Below, piece after piece: positions 1 to 8,854 of a stretch of 64,000 nucleotides of DNA. How positions within the stretch are numbered: position 1 is the first letter of the stretch; every line of letters begins with the position of its first letter. Position numbers and translations under genes: made by a program. The DNA lies in contig CAVUCE010000022.1 of NCBI GenBank assembly GCA_963739985.1, positions 310,001 to 374,000 on the forward strand, read 5' to 3'. This DNA is from CAVUCE01 sp963739985 (GTDB taxonomy: Bacteria; Bacteroidota; Ignavibacteria; Ignavibacteriales; Ignavibacteriaceae). The notes under the pieces are model-generated. The model made no database searches. It had not been told where the DNA came from and worked only from the letters and a program-made list of their open reading frames with translations.

Positions 1-1752
1 TCCAGATTGTAAGCGTGACCACTGTAGCAGATTATCCAGAAGGCTCAACAAATGTTTTGAAGACGTATAAATATTTTCAGAATAAGCTCGAATTTCAGGA
101 TCTGTTAGTTCATCATATTCATCTACTATTATACTAGAAAAACCTAATATAGAATCAAAAGGGCTTCTTAAATCGTGAGAAATAATTGAGAATAATTTAT
201 CCTTGCTTGCATTCAATTCAATCAGCTTCTCTTCAGAAACTTTAAGCATCTCGTTGGCTTTTGATAATTCGGATGCTTTTTGTTCAACTTCTATTTTACT
301 ATTCTGCAATTCCTTAAGATATTGTTGAACTTCATGTTCCGATTCTTTCCTAATCGTAATATCTCTGAAAGAAATAACTCCGGCGGAAACCTCACCTTGT
401 TCATTTAAGATTGGTCTTGAGTTTACAGAAATCCAGATAATTTTATTGTCCTTATTTGTAAATCCCATAACTGTAAGAGAACAAGCTTTACCATGTCGTA
501 AGGATATATTTATTGGGAATTCGTCAACTTGGAATTTAGAGAAATCTTCATGAATCATTTCCCAATCTTTATCGAAACTTCCTTTCTTTAACAATTCCTC
601 TTCGGACTGACCTAAAATTGAAGCAGCGCTTGGGTTAGCGCTTATAATTTGCCCTTCTTTATTATAGAAAATAATTCCCTCTTCAAGAACAGAAATTAAG
701 GATCGATATCTTAGTTCACTTTCTGTTAAAGCTTTTTCCGCATCTCTCATCTCGGTTACATCTATAGCAGTTGCAATAACACATTTTTCATTCCCAATAT
801 CTATAAAATCTGTTGATACTAATGCTAAACGATTCTCACCATCAGCCGTAGTAAAATTAAACTCTTCATTATGAATTCCACTATTTTCACCAATCACTTT
901 CTTAATTTCATTCACATCAAAAAATCTTGTGAATTCTAATTCAGATAAAGTTTTTCCGATTACATTATCTCTCAATAAATTTAATTTTCGCAGAAAAATT
1001 TCATTTACATCAATTATTTTATCATTTTCTAAAGTCGTAATTAAAATTCCAACAGGACTACTATTAAAAGCTTTAGAAAATTTATCTTTTTCAGTAGATA
1101 AAGTTTTTTCAATTTCCTTTAACTCGGTATTATCGCGCTGTAAAAAATATGCGGCAAAAAGAATAATTAAGACAGAACATGTACCACCAAAAGTTAAGAT
1201 GTATTTTATGTTGCGGCTATTATTTTCTAATTCTTTAGATTTTCTTATTAACCTTGCATTTGCAAGAAGCGTAAGTCTATCTATCTCGTTTCTAATATTA
1301 TGAGTTAACCCATTATCTATTTTCTTAGATAAACTTTTTTGCAAAGCCTCTGTTTTACCGGAATTTGGAAATTCGAGATCTTTATTTATCAAAGATATTT
1401 TCTTATTGATCAACGCTTCCAACTTTACAACATCCGGCAACTCTTCAGATTCGTTGCTTAATAGCTGTTGTAGATTGGTAAATTCATCTTTCAATTCAGA
1501 TTTTGATTTTTGGTAAGGCAATACGTACTCTGAATCTCCGGTGTTCAAATATCCTTGCTGAGCTAAATCTGCCTCTATTACATCGGTATTAATTTTTTGA
1601 AGACTCAGTAAAATAGATTGGGCGGTTTCCTCTTGATTTTTGCTCTTAATCAATTGCGAGATACTGATAAAAGTAAAAATTATTATTATGCACAAAACCA
1701 AGAGTGCGGCATAAAAACCAATTGAACTCTTTTTATCGAGAAAATACTTCAT
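1..1752 (-). CDS. Membrane-bound PAS-PAS sensor histidine kinase (3' end cut by window)
   Basis: This is the N-terminal 584 residues of a sensor kinase; the reading frame is open to the window edge. It has a membrane helix at about residues 9-33, an extracytoplasmic helical segment of CHASE3 type at about 35-180, and a second membrane helix at about 181-203. Two PAS domains follow at about 220-340 and 345-470, then a dimerisation/phosphoacceptor helix with the H-box SHDLRSPF, phospho-acceptor His526. The ATP-binding domain lies outside the window. It sits in the same direction as two further kinases with nearly the same H-box, so the three look like paralogues. The signal is unknown. No response regulator gene is adjacent inside the window. 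The ATG at 1752 is chosen because it begins directly before the first membrane helix. Confidence 0.88.
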   Translation of the reverse strand, partial: MKYFLDKKSSIGFYAALLVLCIIIIFTFISISQLIKSKNQEETAQSILLSLQKINTDVIEADLAQQGYLNTGDSEYVLPYQKSKSELKDEFTNLQQLLSNESEELPDVVKLEALINKKISLINKDLEFPNSGKTEALQKSLSKKIDNGLTHNIRNEIDRLTLLANARLIRKSKELENNSRNIKYILTFGGTCSVLIILFAAYFLQRDNTELKEIEKTLSTEKDKFSKAFNSSPVGILITTLENDKIIDVNEIFLRKLNLLRDNVIGKTLSELEFTRFFDVNEIKKVIGENSGIHNEEFNFTTADGENRLALVSTDFIDIGNEKCVIATAIDVTEMRDAEKALTESELRYRSLISVLEEGIIFYNKEGQIISANPSAASILGQSEEELLKKGSFDKDWEMIHEDFSKFQVDEFPINISLRHGKACSLTVMGFTNKDNKIIWISVNSRPILNEQGEVSAGVISFRDITIRKESEHEVQQYLKELQNSKIEVEQKASELSKANEMLKVSEEKLIELNASKDKLFSIISHDLRSPFDSILGFSSIIVDEYDELTDPEIRAYSENIYTSSKHLLSLLDNLLQWSRLQSG

Positions 1753-1884
1753 GTATAAAGAATTGCTTTTAATAAAAGTTTAGGGAAATTATATATTTTA
1801 AATATTGAATTTTGCCGATGAGTTAAGTTAATACTAATTTTTGTTGGGCTAATATAGTAAGTATATGATTAAGTTGATATAATT

Positions 1885-3855
1885 TTAATCATATTTAAAT
1901 AATGGAAGTGTAAAAGAAATCCGACTACCTTGACCGGGTTTACTATCAACTTTTATTTGACCACCGTGTTTTTCTACGAACTCTTTAGTTAAAATCAAAC
2001 CGAGGCCGGTTCCTTTTTCATTTTTTGTTCCGGGCAATGATTGTTTATTTTCTAATTTGAATAATCCTTCAATTACTTCTTCGTCCATTCCAACTCCGGA
2101 ATCTGAAACCGAAATTTCTACAAAACCGTCATTTTGCTTTGCCTCTAGGGTTACAAATCCACCGGAATCTGTGTACTTTAAAGCATTGGATATTAAATTT
2201 CGGAAAATCGAATCCAATATATCCTCTTCGGCAAGAACAGGAATATCATACTCTAAAGAATGTCTTAATGTAACATTTTTTTCTTTCGCCGAAATTTTAA
2301 ACAACTCAACATTTTTAATTATCATTTCAAGCAAAGAGGTTTTCTTAGGATTAAAATCAATTAGTCCCATTTGAAAACGAGAATACTGTAGTAAATTGTT
2401 CAATAAACTAAAAACGTTTCTTGTGGACTCGTAAAGAGAAGAAATAAATAATTTCCGTTCATCCTCCGAAATTTCATTATACTCGTTTTGAAGTATTTCG
2501 GTAAAACCTAAAATTGAATTAAACGGACTTCGTAAATCATGTGAAATTACTGAAAAGAATTTATCTTTAGTGATGTTAAGTTCCTGTAATTGTTTGGTAT
2601 AAAGTTCTCTTTCTTTTTCAATCATTTTACGTTCAATAGCTCTCGCAACCGGAAATGCAATTAGTTCAAGTAACTCTTTATCTTCCTTTCTCAAACTATT
2701 AAATCTGTTATATTCCTTTATTACAAGAACACCAAGAATTGAGTTACCGACTTTAAGCGGAATGCCTATCCAGTTCTTTACGCCCTTACTCTTCATTTCA
2801 ACTTCACCGGTTTCCCGAAGTATTTCTATTTCGTCTTTGTTCAACGAAACAGTTTTTCCCGATTTGATCACATATTCAATAATTCCCTTTCCAAATTTTC
2901 TGTCTTTTGGAGTATTTTTAAATTCATCCTTATAATAAGGAAAGGTAATTGTTTTTTTCTCTTGGTCGTAAATTGCGATAAAAAAATTATTAATTTTAAC
3001 CAACCCGGACAGATCGTTGTGAATAAGATTAAAAAGTTGGTTTAATGATGAAGCTGAATTTGCGTGATTCAAAATGTTAAGTGTAACTTGCTGAATTCGT
3101 TCGCGCTTTTTCAGTTCTGAAATATCACTAATAGTAATTTGAACGGCAGGTTTTCCCATAAACGTTGTTGGAAGCGCTACAACTTCTACATCGATTATTT
3201 TCCCGTCCAATCTGATAAATTTTTCGTAAGCTGCTTCTTCTATTTTATTGTATCTCAGAATATTTTTAGATCGATTTGCAACCAAATCCCGGAACTCCGG
3301 ATGAACAATATTAATTATGTCTGTTCCTATCAACTCTGAATGATTTTTTGCTCCGAGCAATTTAAGAGCGGCATTATTTGCATAAACAATTTTACCCTCA
3401 CAGTGTATTCCAATAGCGTTAGGAGATTTCTCAACCAATGATTTATATCGTTGTTCGCTTTCAAGTAATTTTTTTTCAGTTTGAAAGTAAGACACCGCCA
3501 TATTAATGATCGAATCCAGAGTAAACTTATTGATCGGTTTAACCGCGTATAAAAAAGGTAGAGAGTAATTGATTGAATCTAATTTTGCTTTTGTTTCACT
3601 TGTTAAAAGAGTAATAATCGGAACCTTACTTCTGGTTTTAAGACTAGAGGCAATTGAGGGAAATTGAGATACATGTCCGTTATGTATATCTATAAATATA
3701 AGATCACTTGATTCAGTAAGATTATTATAATTAATTTTATCGTTTAAAGATTTAATTATAAGTGAGTTATAATTAAGATCTGTTAATAATCTAACAAGCT
3801 GATCTAAAGAACCTTTATCATCAGTTAAAATTAATATTTGTGGTTTATCGTCCAT
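1885..3855 (-). CDS. Hybrid histidine kinase: receiver-PAS-GAF-HisKA-HATPase
   Basis: The protein has 656 residues, no membrane segment, and is probably cytoplasmic. A receiver-like domain comes first (about 1-125), with a candidate phospho-acceptor Asp56 in FIDIHNG and a conserved Lys106 in AVKP. Next come a PAS domain (about 133-250), a GAF domain (about 255-412), the H-box SHDLRSPFNSILGF with His439, and a C-terminal ATPase domain with N-box NLISNALKYT, G1 DSGVGM and G2 GTGLGL. The N-terminal receiver lacks part of the usual acidic pocket clarity (TDD at residues 11-13), so it may work as an input from another kinase. Its GAF and kinase parts resemble the next gene upstream on this strand, consistent with duplication. 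Ligand and target are unknown. Confidence 0.92.
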   Translation of the reverse strand: MDDKPQILILTDDKGSLDQLVRLLTDLNYNSLIIKSLNDKINYNNLTESSDLIFIDIHNGHVSQFPSIASSLKTRSKVPIITLLTSETKAKLDSINYSLPFLYAVKPINKFTLDSIINMAVSYFQTEKKLLESEQRYKSLVEKSPNAIGIHCEGKIVYANNAALKLLGAKNHSELIGTDIINIVHPEFRDLVANRSKNILRYNKIEEAAYEKFIRLDGKIIDVEVVALPTTFMGKPAVQITISDISELKKRERIQQVTLNILNHANSASSLNQLFNLIHNDLSGLVKINNFFIAIYDQEKKTITFPYYKDEFKNTPKDRKFGKGIIEYVIKSGKTVSLNKDEIEILRETGEVEMKSKGVKNWIGIPLKVGNSILGVLVIKEYNRFNSLRKEDKELLELIAFPVARAIERKMIEKERELYTKQLQELNITKDKFFSVISHDLRSPFNSILGFTEILQNEYNEISEDERKLFISSLYESTRNVFSLLNNLLQYSRFQMGLIDFNPKKTSLLEMIIKNVELFKISAKEKNVTLRHSLEYDIPVLAEEDILDSIFRNLISNALKYTDSGGFVTLEAKQNDGFVEISVSDSGVGMDEEVIEGLFKLENKQSLPGTKNEKGTGLGLILTKEFVEKHGGQIKVDSKPGQGSRISFTLPLFKYD

Positions 3856-4041
3856 TTTTTCTCATGCGCCGAAACATAGAAATTCATATTCTTACTTAAT
3901 TAGTCAAATGCTAAAAAAGAATATTATATAATCTACTAAATATTATCGGAAATTTTAAGAAAATTGTTAAAACAGAATTATAAGTAAAGTATTTGTCAAA
4001 AATTGACAAAACTATACTAATTTGAATCCCTAAAATGATTT

Positions 4042-5757
4042 TTAATTAGCCGATGGAAGTAGAAGGGTGAAAGTTGTGCCCTCGTTTTCTCTACTTTTTA
4101 CAGAAATTGTTCCGCCGTTTCTTTCTACAAATTCTTTAACAAGCAATAAGCCTAAACCGGTTCCAAATTCTCTATCGGTTCCGGGAGTTGATTCCATAGT
4201 ATCTTTAAATACTTTTTCTAAGGTTTCGTCATTCATTCCAACACCGGAATCTGTTATTGTAATCTGGGTGCGAGATAGACCTGCATGAGCATTTATTCTT
4301 GCGGCTTTCAATCGGATATTGCCTTCTTGAGGAGTAAATTTAATTGCGTTTGAAAGAATGTTCTGAAAAATTGAAACCATCATATCTTCATCGGCAAAAA
4401 TATCTGTACTTTTATCCAACATGATTGAAAGAGCAATATTCTTTTTCATCAAGTTACCTTTTAACATATTCATACATTTGTTTATAACATTTTGCAACTG
4501 CAATCTTTCAGGTTTATAATCCAATCTGCCCATTTGAAATCTGGAAAAATGAAGCAAATTGTTCGTCATGTTAAAAAGGTTTTTTGATGAGTCATAAATT
4601 ACGTGTAAATATTCTTGTATTTCTTCCTTGGTCAGAGTCTCGTATTCGGTAGCCAAAATTTCAGAAAAACCGAGAAGTGAGTTGAACGGACTTCGTAAAT
4701 CGTGAGATATTAAAGAAAATAATCTATCCTTAGAAGCGTTAAGACTTTTTAATTTTTCTATTAATACATTTTTCTCAGATTCCATTAATTTACGCTCAAT
4801 TACTCTGGAAATAGCGTAAGAAATGACTTCTAAAATTTTTCTGTCTTTTTCTGAATAAATATTTTCATCATGGTAATCCTGAACTACTAAAGCACCAATT
4901 ACCTTATCCTGAATTTTTAAGGGAACTCCAAGCCATATGCTTGCAGGAATTCCGATTAATTCTACTTCACCTATTCTTACTAATTCTTCATCTGCTTTTT
5001 TATCTAAAAGTATGGATTTTCCGGTTCGCATAACATATTCTGTAAGACCCTTTCCCGGTTTAAAAGATTCCGCTTCAGGATCAGCTTCGTCTATATAGTA
5101 AGGAAGATGAATAAGTTCTTCTGACTTATCATAAAGAGCAACATAGAAATTATTAACCGGCATCAACTCGCCGATTGATTGATGAATGAATTTATAAAAA
5201 TCACTAATATCAATAGGAGAATCTGCGGCTTTCAAAATTTTTAACACTACTTGATCAATAGTTTCTTTATGTTTATGATCAGTTAAATCTTGACCGATAC
5301 TTCCTACGAAAACAACACTATCTTCTTTATCTTTTATCTGAAAATTCTTCCACCCGATTAAAAGTTTCTCGTTGTTTTTGCTTAGCACAAAATTTTCAAA
5401 ATACTCTTCTGAAGTTTTATCTTCATTAAAAGTATTCAACATATACTCATCAATTTTGTTTTTTATTTCTGACGGTATAAAATTATCAATCCAATTTTTT
5501 CCAACAATCTCTTTTTGGCTGCAACCTAAAATTTCACAACCTTTTTTGTTTATGTATCTTACATTTTTTTTTCTATCGATTACTAAAATTATTGAATCGG
5601 TATAGTCAAGAATTTGGTATAACACTGAGTCACTCTCAAACATTTTTGTGTTTTGTTCAATATCAGTTAATAAAGATGATGTAATTATTTCATTTTGGCG
5701 GACGGATTCTTCAAATTCACCATTAATATTTGAGCTTAGCCTTTCTTTTTCTCTCAT
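4042..5757 (-). CDS. PAS-GAF sensor histidine kinase
   Basis: A 571-residue soluble kinase. A PAS domain is at about 45-160 (IDRKKNVRYINKKGCEILG core), a GAF domain at about 165-325, the H-box SHDLRSPFNSLLGF with His352, and an ATPase domain with N-box NILSNAIKFT, G1 DSGVGM and G2 GTGLGL. The GAF domain shares the NNFYVALYD...LPYY...GKGLTEYV pattern with the neighbouring kinase at 1885-3855, so the two are likely tandem paralogues. It is the first gene of the minus-strand kinase group and diverges from feoA; the 280-base gap between them probably holds both promoters. No partner regulator is visible. The signal sensed is unknown. Confidence 0.92.
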   Translation of the reverse strand: MREKERLSSNINGEFEESVRQNEIITSSLLTDIEQNTKMFESDSVLYQILDYTDSIILVIDRKKNVRYINKKGCEILGCSQKEIVGKNWIDNFIPSEIKNKIDEYMLNTFNEDKTSEEYFENFVLSKNNEKLLIGWKNFQIKDKEDSVVFVGSIGQDLTDHKHKETIDQVVLKILKAADSPIDISDFYKFIHQSIGELMPVNNFYVALYDKSEELIHLPYYIDEADPEAESFKPGKGLTEYVMRTGKSILLDKKADEELVRIGEVELIGIPASIWLGVPLKIQDKVIGALVVQDYHDENIYSEKDRKILEVISYAISRVIERKLMESEKNVLIEKLKSLNASKDRLFSLISHDLRSPFNSLLGFSEILATEYETLTKEEIQEYLHVIYDSSKNLFNMTNNLLHFSRFQMGRLDYKPERLQLQNVINKCMNMLKGNLMKKNIALSIMLDKSTDIFADEDMMVSIFQNILSNAIKFTPQEGNIRLKAARINAHAGLSRTQITITDSGVGMNDETLEKVFKDTMESTPGTDREFGTGLGLLLVKEFVERNGGTISVKSRENEGTTFTLLLPSAN

Positions 5758-5951
5758 TTTGCAAGCTCTTTCCGGTGTAACTTGGTTAAAATTCTCAAAA
5801 ACATTTGACGAGCCCCCGTAAATAGTTTTTTAAAACTAATAATTCATTATTTATAATACAAGAATAATTTACAATTATTTATAAGTAATTGTAGTTAATC
5901 ACTATACATAGAATTATTAAAAACAGGCAAAAAAAATTAAATAATTAATGC

Positions 5952-5980
5952 TTGACATTCGTTTCCGACAGTCTTATTTT
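5952..5980 (+). promoter_or_regulatory. Candidate promoter of feoAB
   Basis: A TTGACA hexamer at 5952-5957 is followed after 17 bases by TATTTT at 5975-5980, about 58 bases before the feoA ATG. The -35 is a perfect match to the sigma70 consensus and the -10 matches 4 of 6. The phylum may use a different consensus, so this is tentative. Confidence 0.4.
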
Positions 5981-5984
5981 TATG

Positions 5985-5997
5985 TAGATTAAATCTA
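5985..5997. promoter_or_regulatory. Palindrome TAGATT-A-AATCTA, possible metal-regulator operator for feoAB
   Basis: A perfect 13-base inverted repeat lies directly after the candidate -10 element and 40 bases before the feoA ATG. This is where an iron-responsive repressor would bind to block transcription of feoAB. A Fur-family gene follows feoB. The site is not a match to the classical Fur box, so the link is inference. Confidence 0.35.
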
Positions 5998-6037
5998 GAT
6001 AACAATGACAATCTGATATTTTAAGGAATTCTTGAAA

Positions 6038-6259
6038 ATGAAAACTGCTGCAGAAATGAAATTTGGTGAAAAAGTAAGAATAAATGACATTGATTCATCA
6101 CATCCATCGTCAAGAAGAATTTTAGAAATTGGTTTTACACCAGGACAAGAAATAGAATTAATTACAGCATCATCTTTTAATGATCCACTAGCATTTTCAG
6201 TAAGAGGAACACTGGTTGCAATCAGAAAAAATGAAGCTGTATGCATTAAAGTTTCATGA
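6038..6259 (+). CDS. feoA: FeoA, ferrous iron transport accessory protein
   Basis: A 73-residue SH3-like domain protein of the FeoA family. It contains the typical pattern of a short N-terminal stretch (AAEMKFGEKVRI), IGFTPGQEIELI in the middle, and DPLAFSVRGTLVAIRKNEAVCIKV at the end. FeoA is thought to modulate FeoB at the cytoplasmic face of the inner membrane. The stop overlaps the feoB start by four bases (ATGA), so the pair is translationally coupled. An in-frame TTG at 6032 is an alternative start; the ATG at 6038 is preferred because it gives the normal family N-terminus and lies ten bases after AAGGA at 6023-6027. Confidence 0.92.
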   Translation: MKTAAEMKFGEKVRINDIDSSHPSSRRILEIGFTPGQEIELITASSFNDPLAFSVRGTLVAIRKNEAVCIKVS

Positions 6260-8292
6260 AAAATAATATACTAACTGCCGTACCGCTTATAACTCTTGTA
6301 GGTCCGCCTAATTCAGGGAAAACAACTCTTTTTAATTATCTTAGCGGAAAAAATTATAAAACTGTAAATTATCCCGGCGCAACTGTAGAATATTCCATTT
6401 GCAAAGTTCAAAAGAAGTTTGATTTTGAAGCAAATGTACTCGATTCTCCAGGAATTGTTAGCCTAATACCTAATTCTCCCGATGAGGAAGTTTCGGTAAG
6501 TTCATTGTACTCTCACCCGTCTTTCGGCATACCTGATATTGTAGTTGTGACCGCTGATGCCAGCCAATTATCCAGACATCTTTTATTAGTTCAACAAATG
6601 ATCGAAGCTAAATTTAATGTAATTCTTGCTTTAACAATGGTTGATCTTTTAAAGCGAAAAGGTCTTGGGATTGATATTGAGAAATTAAGTAGTGAACTAA
6701 ATTGCAAGGTAGTTGAAATTGATGGAAGAACCGGTGATGGTGTTCCGATTCTGTTAGAGAAAATCGAAAAAAATCTTGCCCAAAATTCGGATTCTATAAA
6801 AGAAGAACCGATTATACTGGACCCAAATCTCACACAAGATAGATTATTACAATACTACCGAGATATCGAAGAAATTGAAAACAAAGTTATATACGAGTCA
6901 GCAGAACGAAAAATTGATTTAGACTCAGCCAACAAAGAGTTAAATATTTTAAATAAAACTCTTGAAAGAAAAGTAAAAAACAATATCGATAAAACCACAC
7001 TTAAAATTGATAGGTTTTTACTTCATCGCATTTGGGGATTAGTTGCTTTCTTTTTCATAATGGCGCTTACATTCACATCCATTTTCTGGTTTGCCGAACC
7101 GATTATGAATCTTGTTGATATGCTATTTGGTTTTATGTCATCCGAAGCATTAGCTATCCTCGGGAATAACTGGTTCGGAAGTTTAATTGCAAATGGAATT
7201 ATTAGCGGAACCGGAGCAGTAGCAGTATTTGTACCGCAAATTATAATTTTATTCTTGATTTTAGGTTTACTTGAAGATACCGGATACCTTGCCAGAGGTG
7301 CAATGCTGATTGACAGGCCGCTTTCAAAAATTGGCTTAAACGGGCGTTCTTTTGTTCCGATGCTTTCCGGATTTGCTTGTGCAATTCCCGCAATGATGGC
7401 TACCAGAACGATTCCCAATAAACGTGAGAGACTCTTAACAATCTTTATTATTCCTTTAATGAGCTGCAGCGCAAGACTTCCTGTTTATACTTTATTACTT
7501 GCATTTCTTTTTCCTCTAGGAAAATCTTGGATAGCCGGTTTAATTTTAGCATGTATTTACATATTTAGTACTATTAGCTCTATTACCGTTGCAGGAATTG
7601 TAAACAAACTTCAAAACAGAATTATAAAAGATCAGGATAATTCCTCTTTTATTCTCGAACTTCCTTCCTATAGGATTCCGAAACTAAGCGTTGTAACAAA
7701 TAACACTTTGCACAGCGCAAAATTATATATGAAGAAAGCCGGGCCGATAATATTATTTTTCTCTATAATAATTTGGTTTCTGACTTATTTCCCAAACTAT
7801 AATCCAACAGTAGAAACTCAAGGCAAATCACAAGATGAGATAGTACAGCTACAAAATGCAGAACGTTTATCTTCTTCGTATGCAAGTGATCTCGGGAAAC
7901 TAATACAACCGGTAATGAAACCAATCGGTATGGATTGGAGAGTGGGTGTGTCTTTAATATCCGCTTTCGCAGCCAGAGAAGTATTTGTTAGTTCATTAGC
8001 TTTGATTTTCAAAGTTACAGGTGATGAAGGTACTTTACAGCAATCAATATTAAAGGCAATGCGTAAGGCGGAGATTGGAGATACCGGACAAAAATTATTT
8101 ACTACCTCTACAATATTCGGATTGATTGTATTTTTCATATTCGCTATGCAATGTATGTCAACTCTGGCAGTTTCGCGCAAAGAAACCGGAAGTTGGAGAA
8201 TTCCATTGTTACAGCTTTTTATGTTCAGTTCGGTAGCTTATCTATTAACGTTTTTAACCGTCAACGGTTTACGAATGTTAGGTATCAATTAA
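6256..8292 (+). CDS. feoB: FeoB, ferrous iron transporter
   Basis: A 678-residue inner-membrane Fe(II) transporter. The N-terminal G domain shows G1 GPPNSGKT (16-23) and G3 DSPG (63-66). The G4 position reads TMVD (127-130) where the family usually has NxxD, an unusual change in the guanine-recognition motif. A helical linker (about 205-250) leads to the membrane core with two Gate motifs: GFACAIPAMMATRT and PLMSCSARLPVYT, both with the conserved Cys. Length is normal for a Bacteroidetes-type FeoB without a long C-terminal tail. It overlaps feoA and is followed 68 bases later by a Fur-family gene, which fits iron control of the operon. Confidence 0.96.
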   Translation: MKNNILTAVPLITLVGPPNSGKTTLFNYLSGKNYKTVNYPGATVEYSICKVQKKFDFEANVLDSPGIVSLIPNSPDEEVSVSSLYSHPSFGIPDIVVVTADASQLSRHLLLVQQMIEAKFNVILALTMVDLLKRKGLGIDIEKLSSELNCKVVEIDGRTGDGVPILLEKIEKNLAQNSDSIKEEPIILDPNLTQDRLLQYYRDIEEIENKVIYESAERKIDLDSANKELNILNKTLERKVKNNIDKTTLKIDRFLLHRIWGLVAFFFIMALTFTSIFWFAEPIMNLVDMLFGFMSSEALAILGNNWFGSLIANGIISGTGAVAVFVPQIIILFLILGLLEDTGYLARGAMLIDRPLSKIGLNGRSFVPMLSGFACAIPAMMATRTIPNKRERLLTIFIIPLMSCSARLPVYTLLLAFLFPLGKSWIAGLILACIYIFSTISSITVAGIVNKLQNRIIKDQDNSSFILELPSYRIPKLSVVTNNTLHSAKLYMKKAGPIILFFSIIIWFLTYFPNYNPTVETQGKSQDEIVQLQNAERLSSSYASDLGKLIQPVMKPIGMDWRVGVSLISAFAAREVFVSSLALIFKVTGDEGTLQQSILKAMRKAEIGDTGQKLFTTSTIFGLIVFFIFAMQCMSTLAVSRKETGSWRIPLLQLFMFSSVAYLLTFLTVNGLRMLGIN

Positions 8293-8310
8293 ATATTATT
8301 TGCAATTCAT

Positions 8311-8343
8311 TTTTTGTGATTATATCTTAATATGTCACAAAAA
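8311..8343. promoter_or_regulatory. Inverted repeat TTTTTGTGA-N15-TCACAAAAA before the Fur-family gene
   Basis: Perfect nine-base arms at 8311-8319 and 8335-8343 lie between feoB and the Fur-family start at 8361. The position suits an autoregulatory operator. The arms are AT-rich and the spacer is longer than in CRP-type sites, so it may also be a weak hairpin after feoB or chance. Confidence 0.3.
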
Positions 8344-8360
8344 CATTATAAGAATATAAA

Positions 8361-8825
8361 TTGAAAAACGAACAAGCCGCAGAAATCTTTAGAGAATTCC
8401 TTAAAAGCGAAAAAAACAGAATAACTCCTGAGCGTTTTGAAGTAATGGATTATGCTTTGGAATATGATGGACATTTTGGCGCTGATGATCTTTATATTTT
8501 GATGAAGAACCAGAATTCCACTGTATCGCGAGCTACTGTTTATAAGACGCTTGAATTATTGGTTCAATGCGACCTTGTAGGTAAGAGAAATTTTGGGGAT
8601 AATCTTACCCGGTATGAAAGTAACTTTAAGAAACAAAATCACGATCATTTAATTTGCATGGATTGTGGAAGGATTGTGGAATTTATTAGTCCTAAAGTGA
8701 AAAAAATACCTGAAGAAATTTGTGAAGAAAATAATTTTTCAATGGAAAGTTATTCATTTAATATTTTTGCTCGTTGTAAGGATCCCAAAACTTGTAAATA
8801 TAATAAAGGTTATCATCGCAATTAA
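8361..8825 (+). CDS. fur: Fur-family metal-responsive transcriptional regulator
   Basis: A 154-residue repressor of the Fur/PerR/Zur superfamily. A winged-helix domain fills about 1-85, with the recognition helix STVSRATVYKTL at 53-64. The dimerisation domain has the HDHLICMDCGRIVEF signature, with CxxC at 99-102, and a second Cys pair at 139 and 145 (CKDPKTC), together a likely structural zinc site. Its place right after feoAB points to iron (Fur proper) rather than zinc or peroxide, but the sequence alone does not decide. The start is TTG at 8361; no good Shine-Dalgarno is visible and no in-frame ATG exists before the wing, so the TTG is accepted. Confidence 0.88.
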   Translation: MKNEQAAEIFREFLKSEKNRITPERFEVMDYALEYDGHFGADDLYILMKNQNSTVSRATVYKTLELLVQCDLVGKRNFGDNLTRYESNFKKQNHDHLICMDCGRIVEFISPKVKKIPEEICEENNFSMESYSFNIFARCKDPKTCKYNKGYHRN

Positions 8826-8854
8826 TTTCTTCAATTAAAGCAGTTTGGTTTTAT

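Noticed and set aside
929..1303. 124-codon plus-strand open frame
   Set aside because: It is antisense to the histidine kinase and encodes a low-complexity Ser/Phe/Leu-rich string typical of AT-rich shadows.
7023..7418. 131-codon minus-strand open frame in feoB
   Set aside because: It is antisense to the conserved FeoB membrane core and has no recognisable domain or ribosome site.
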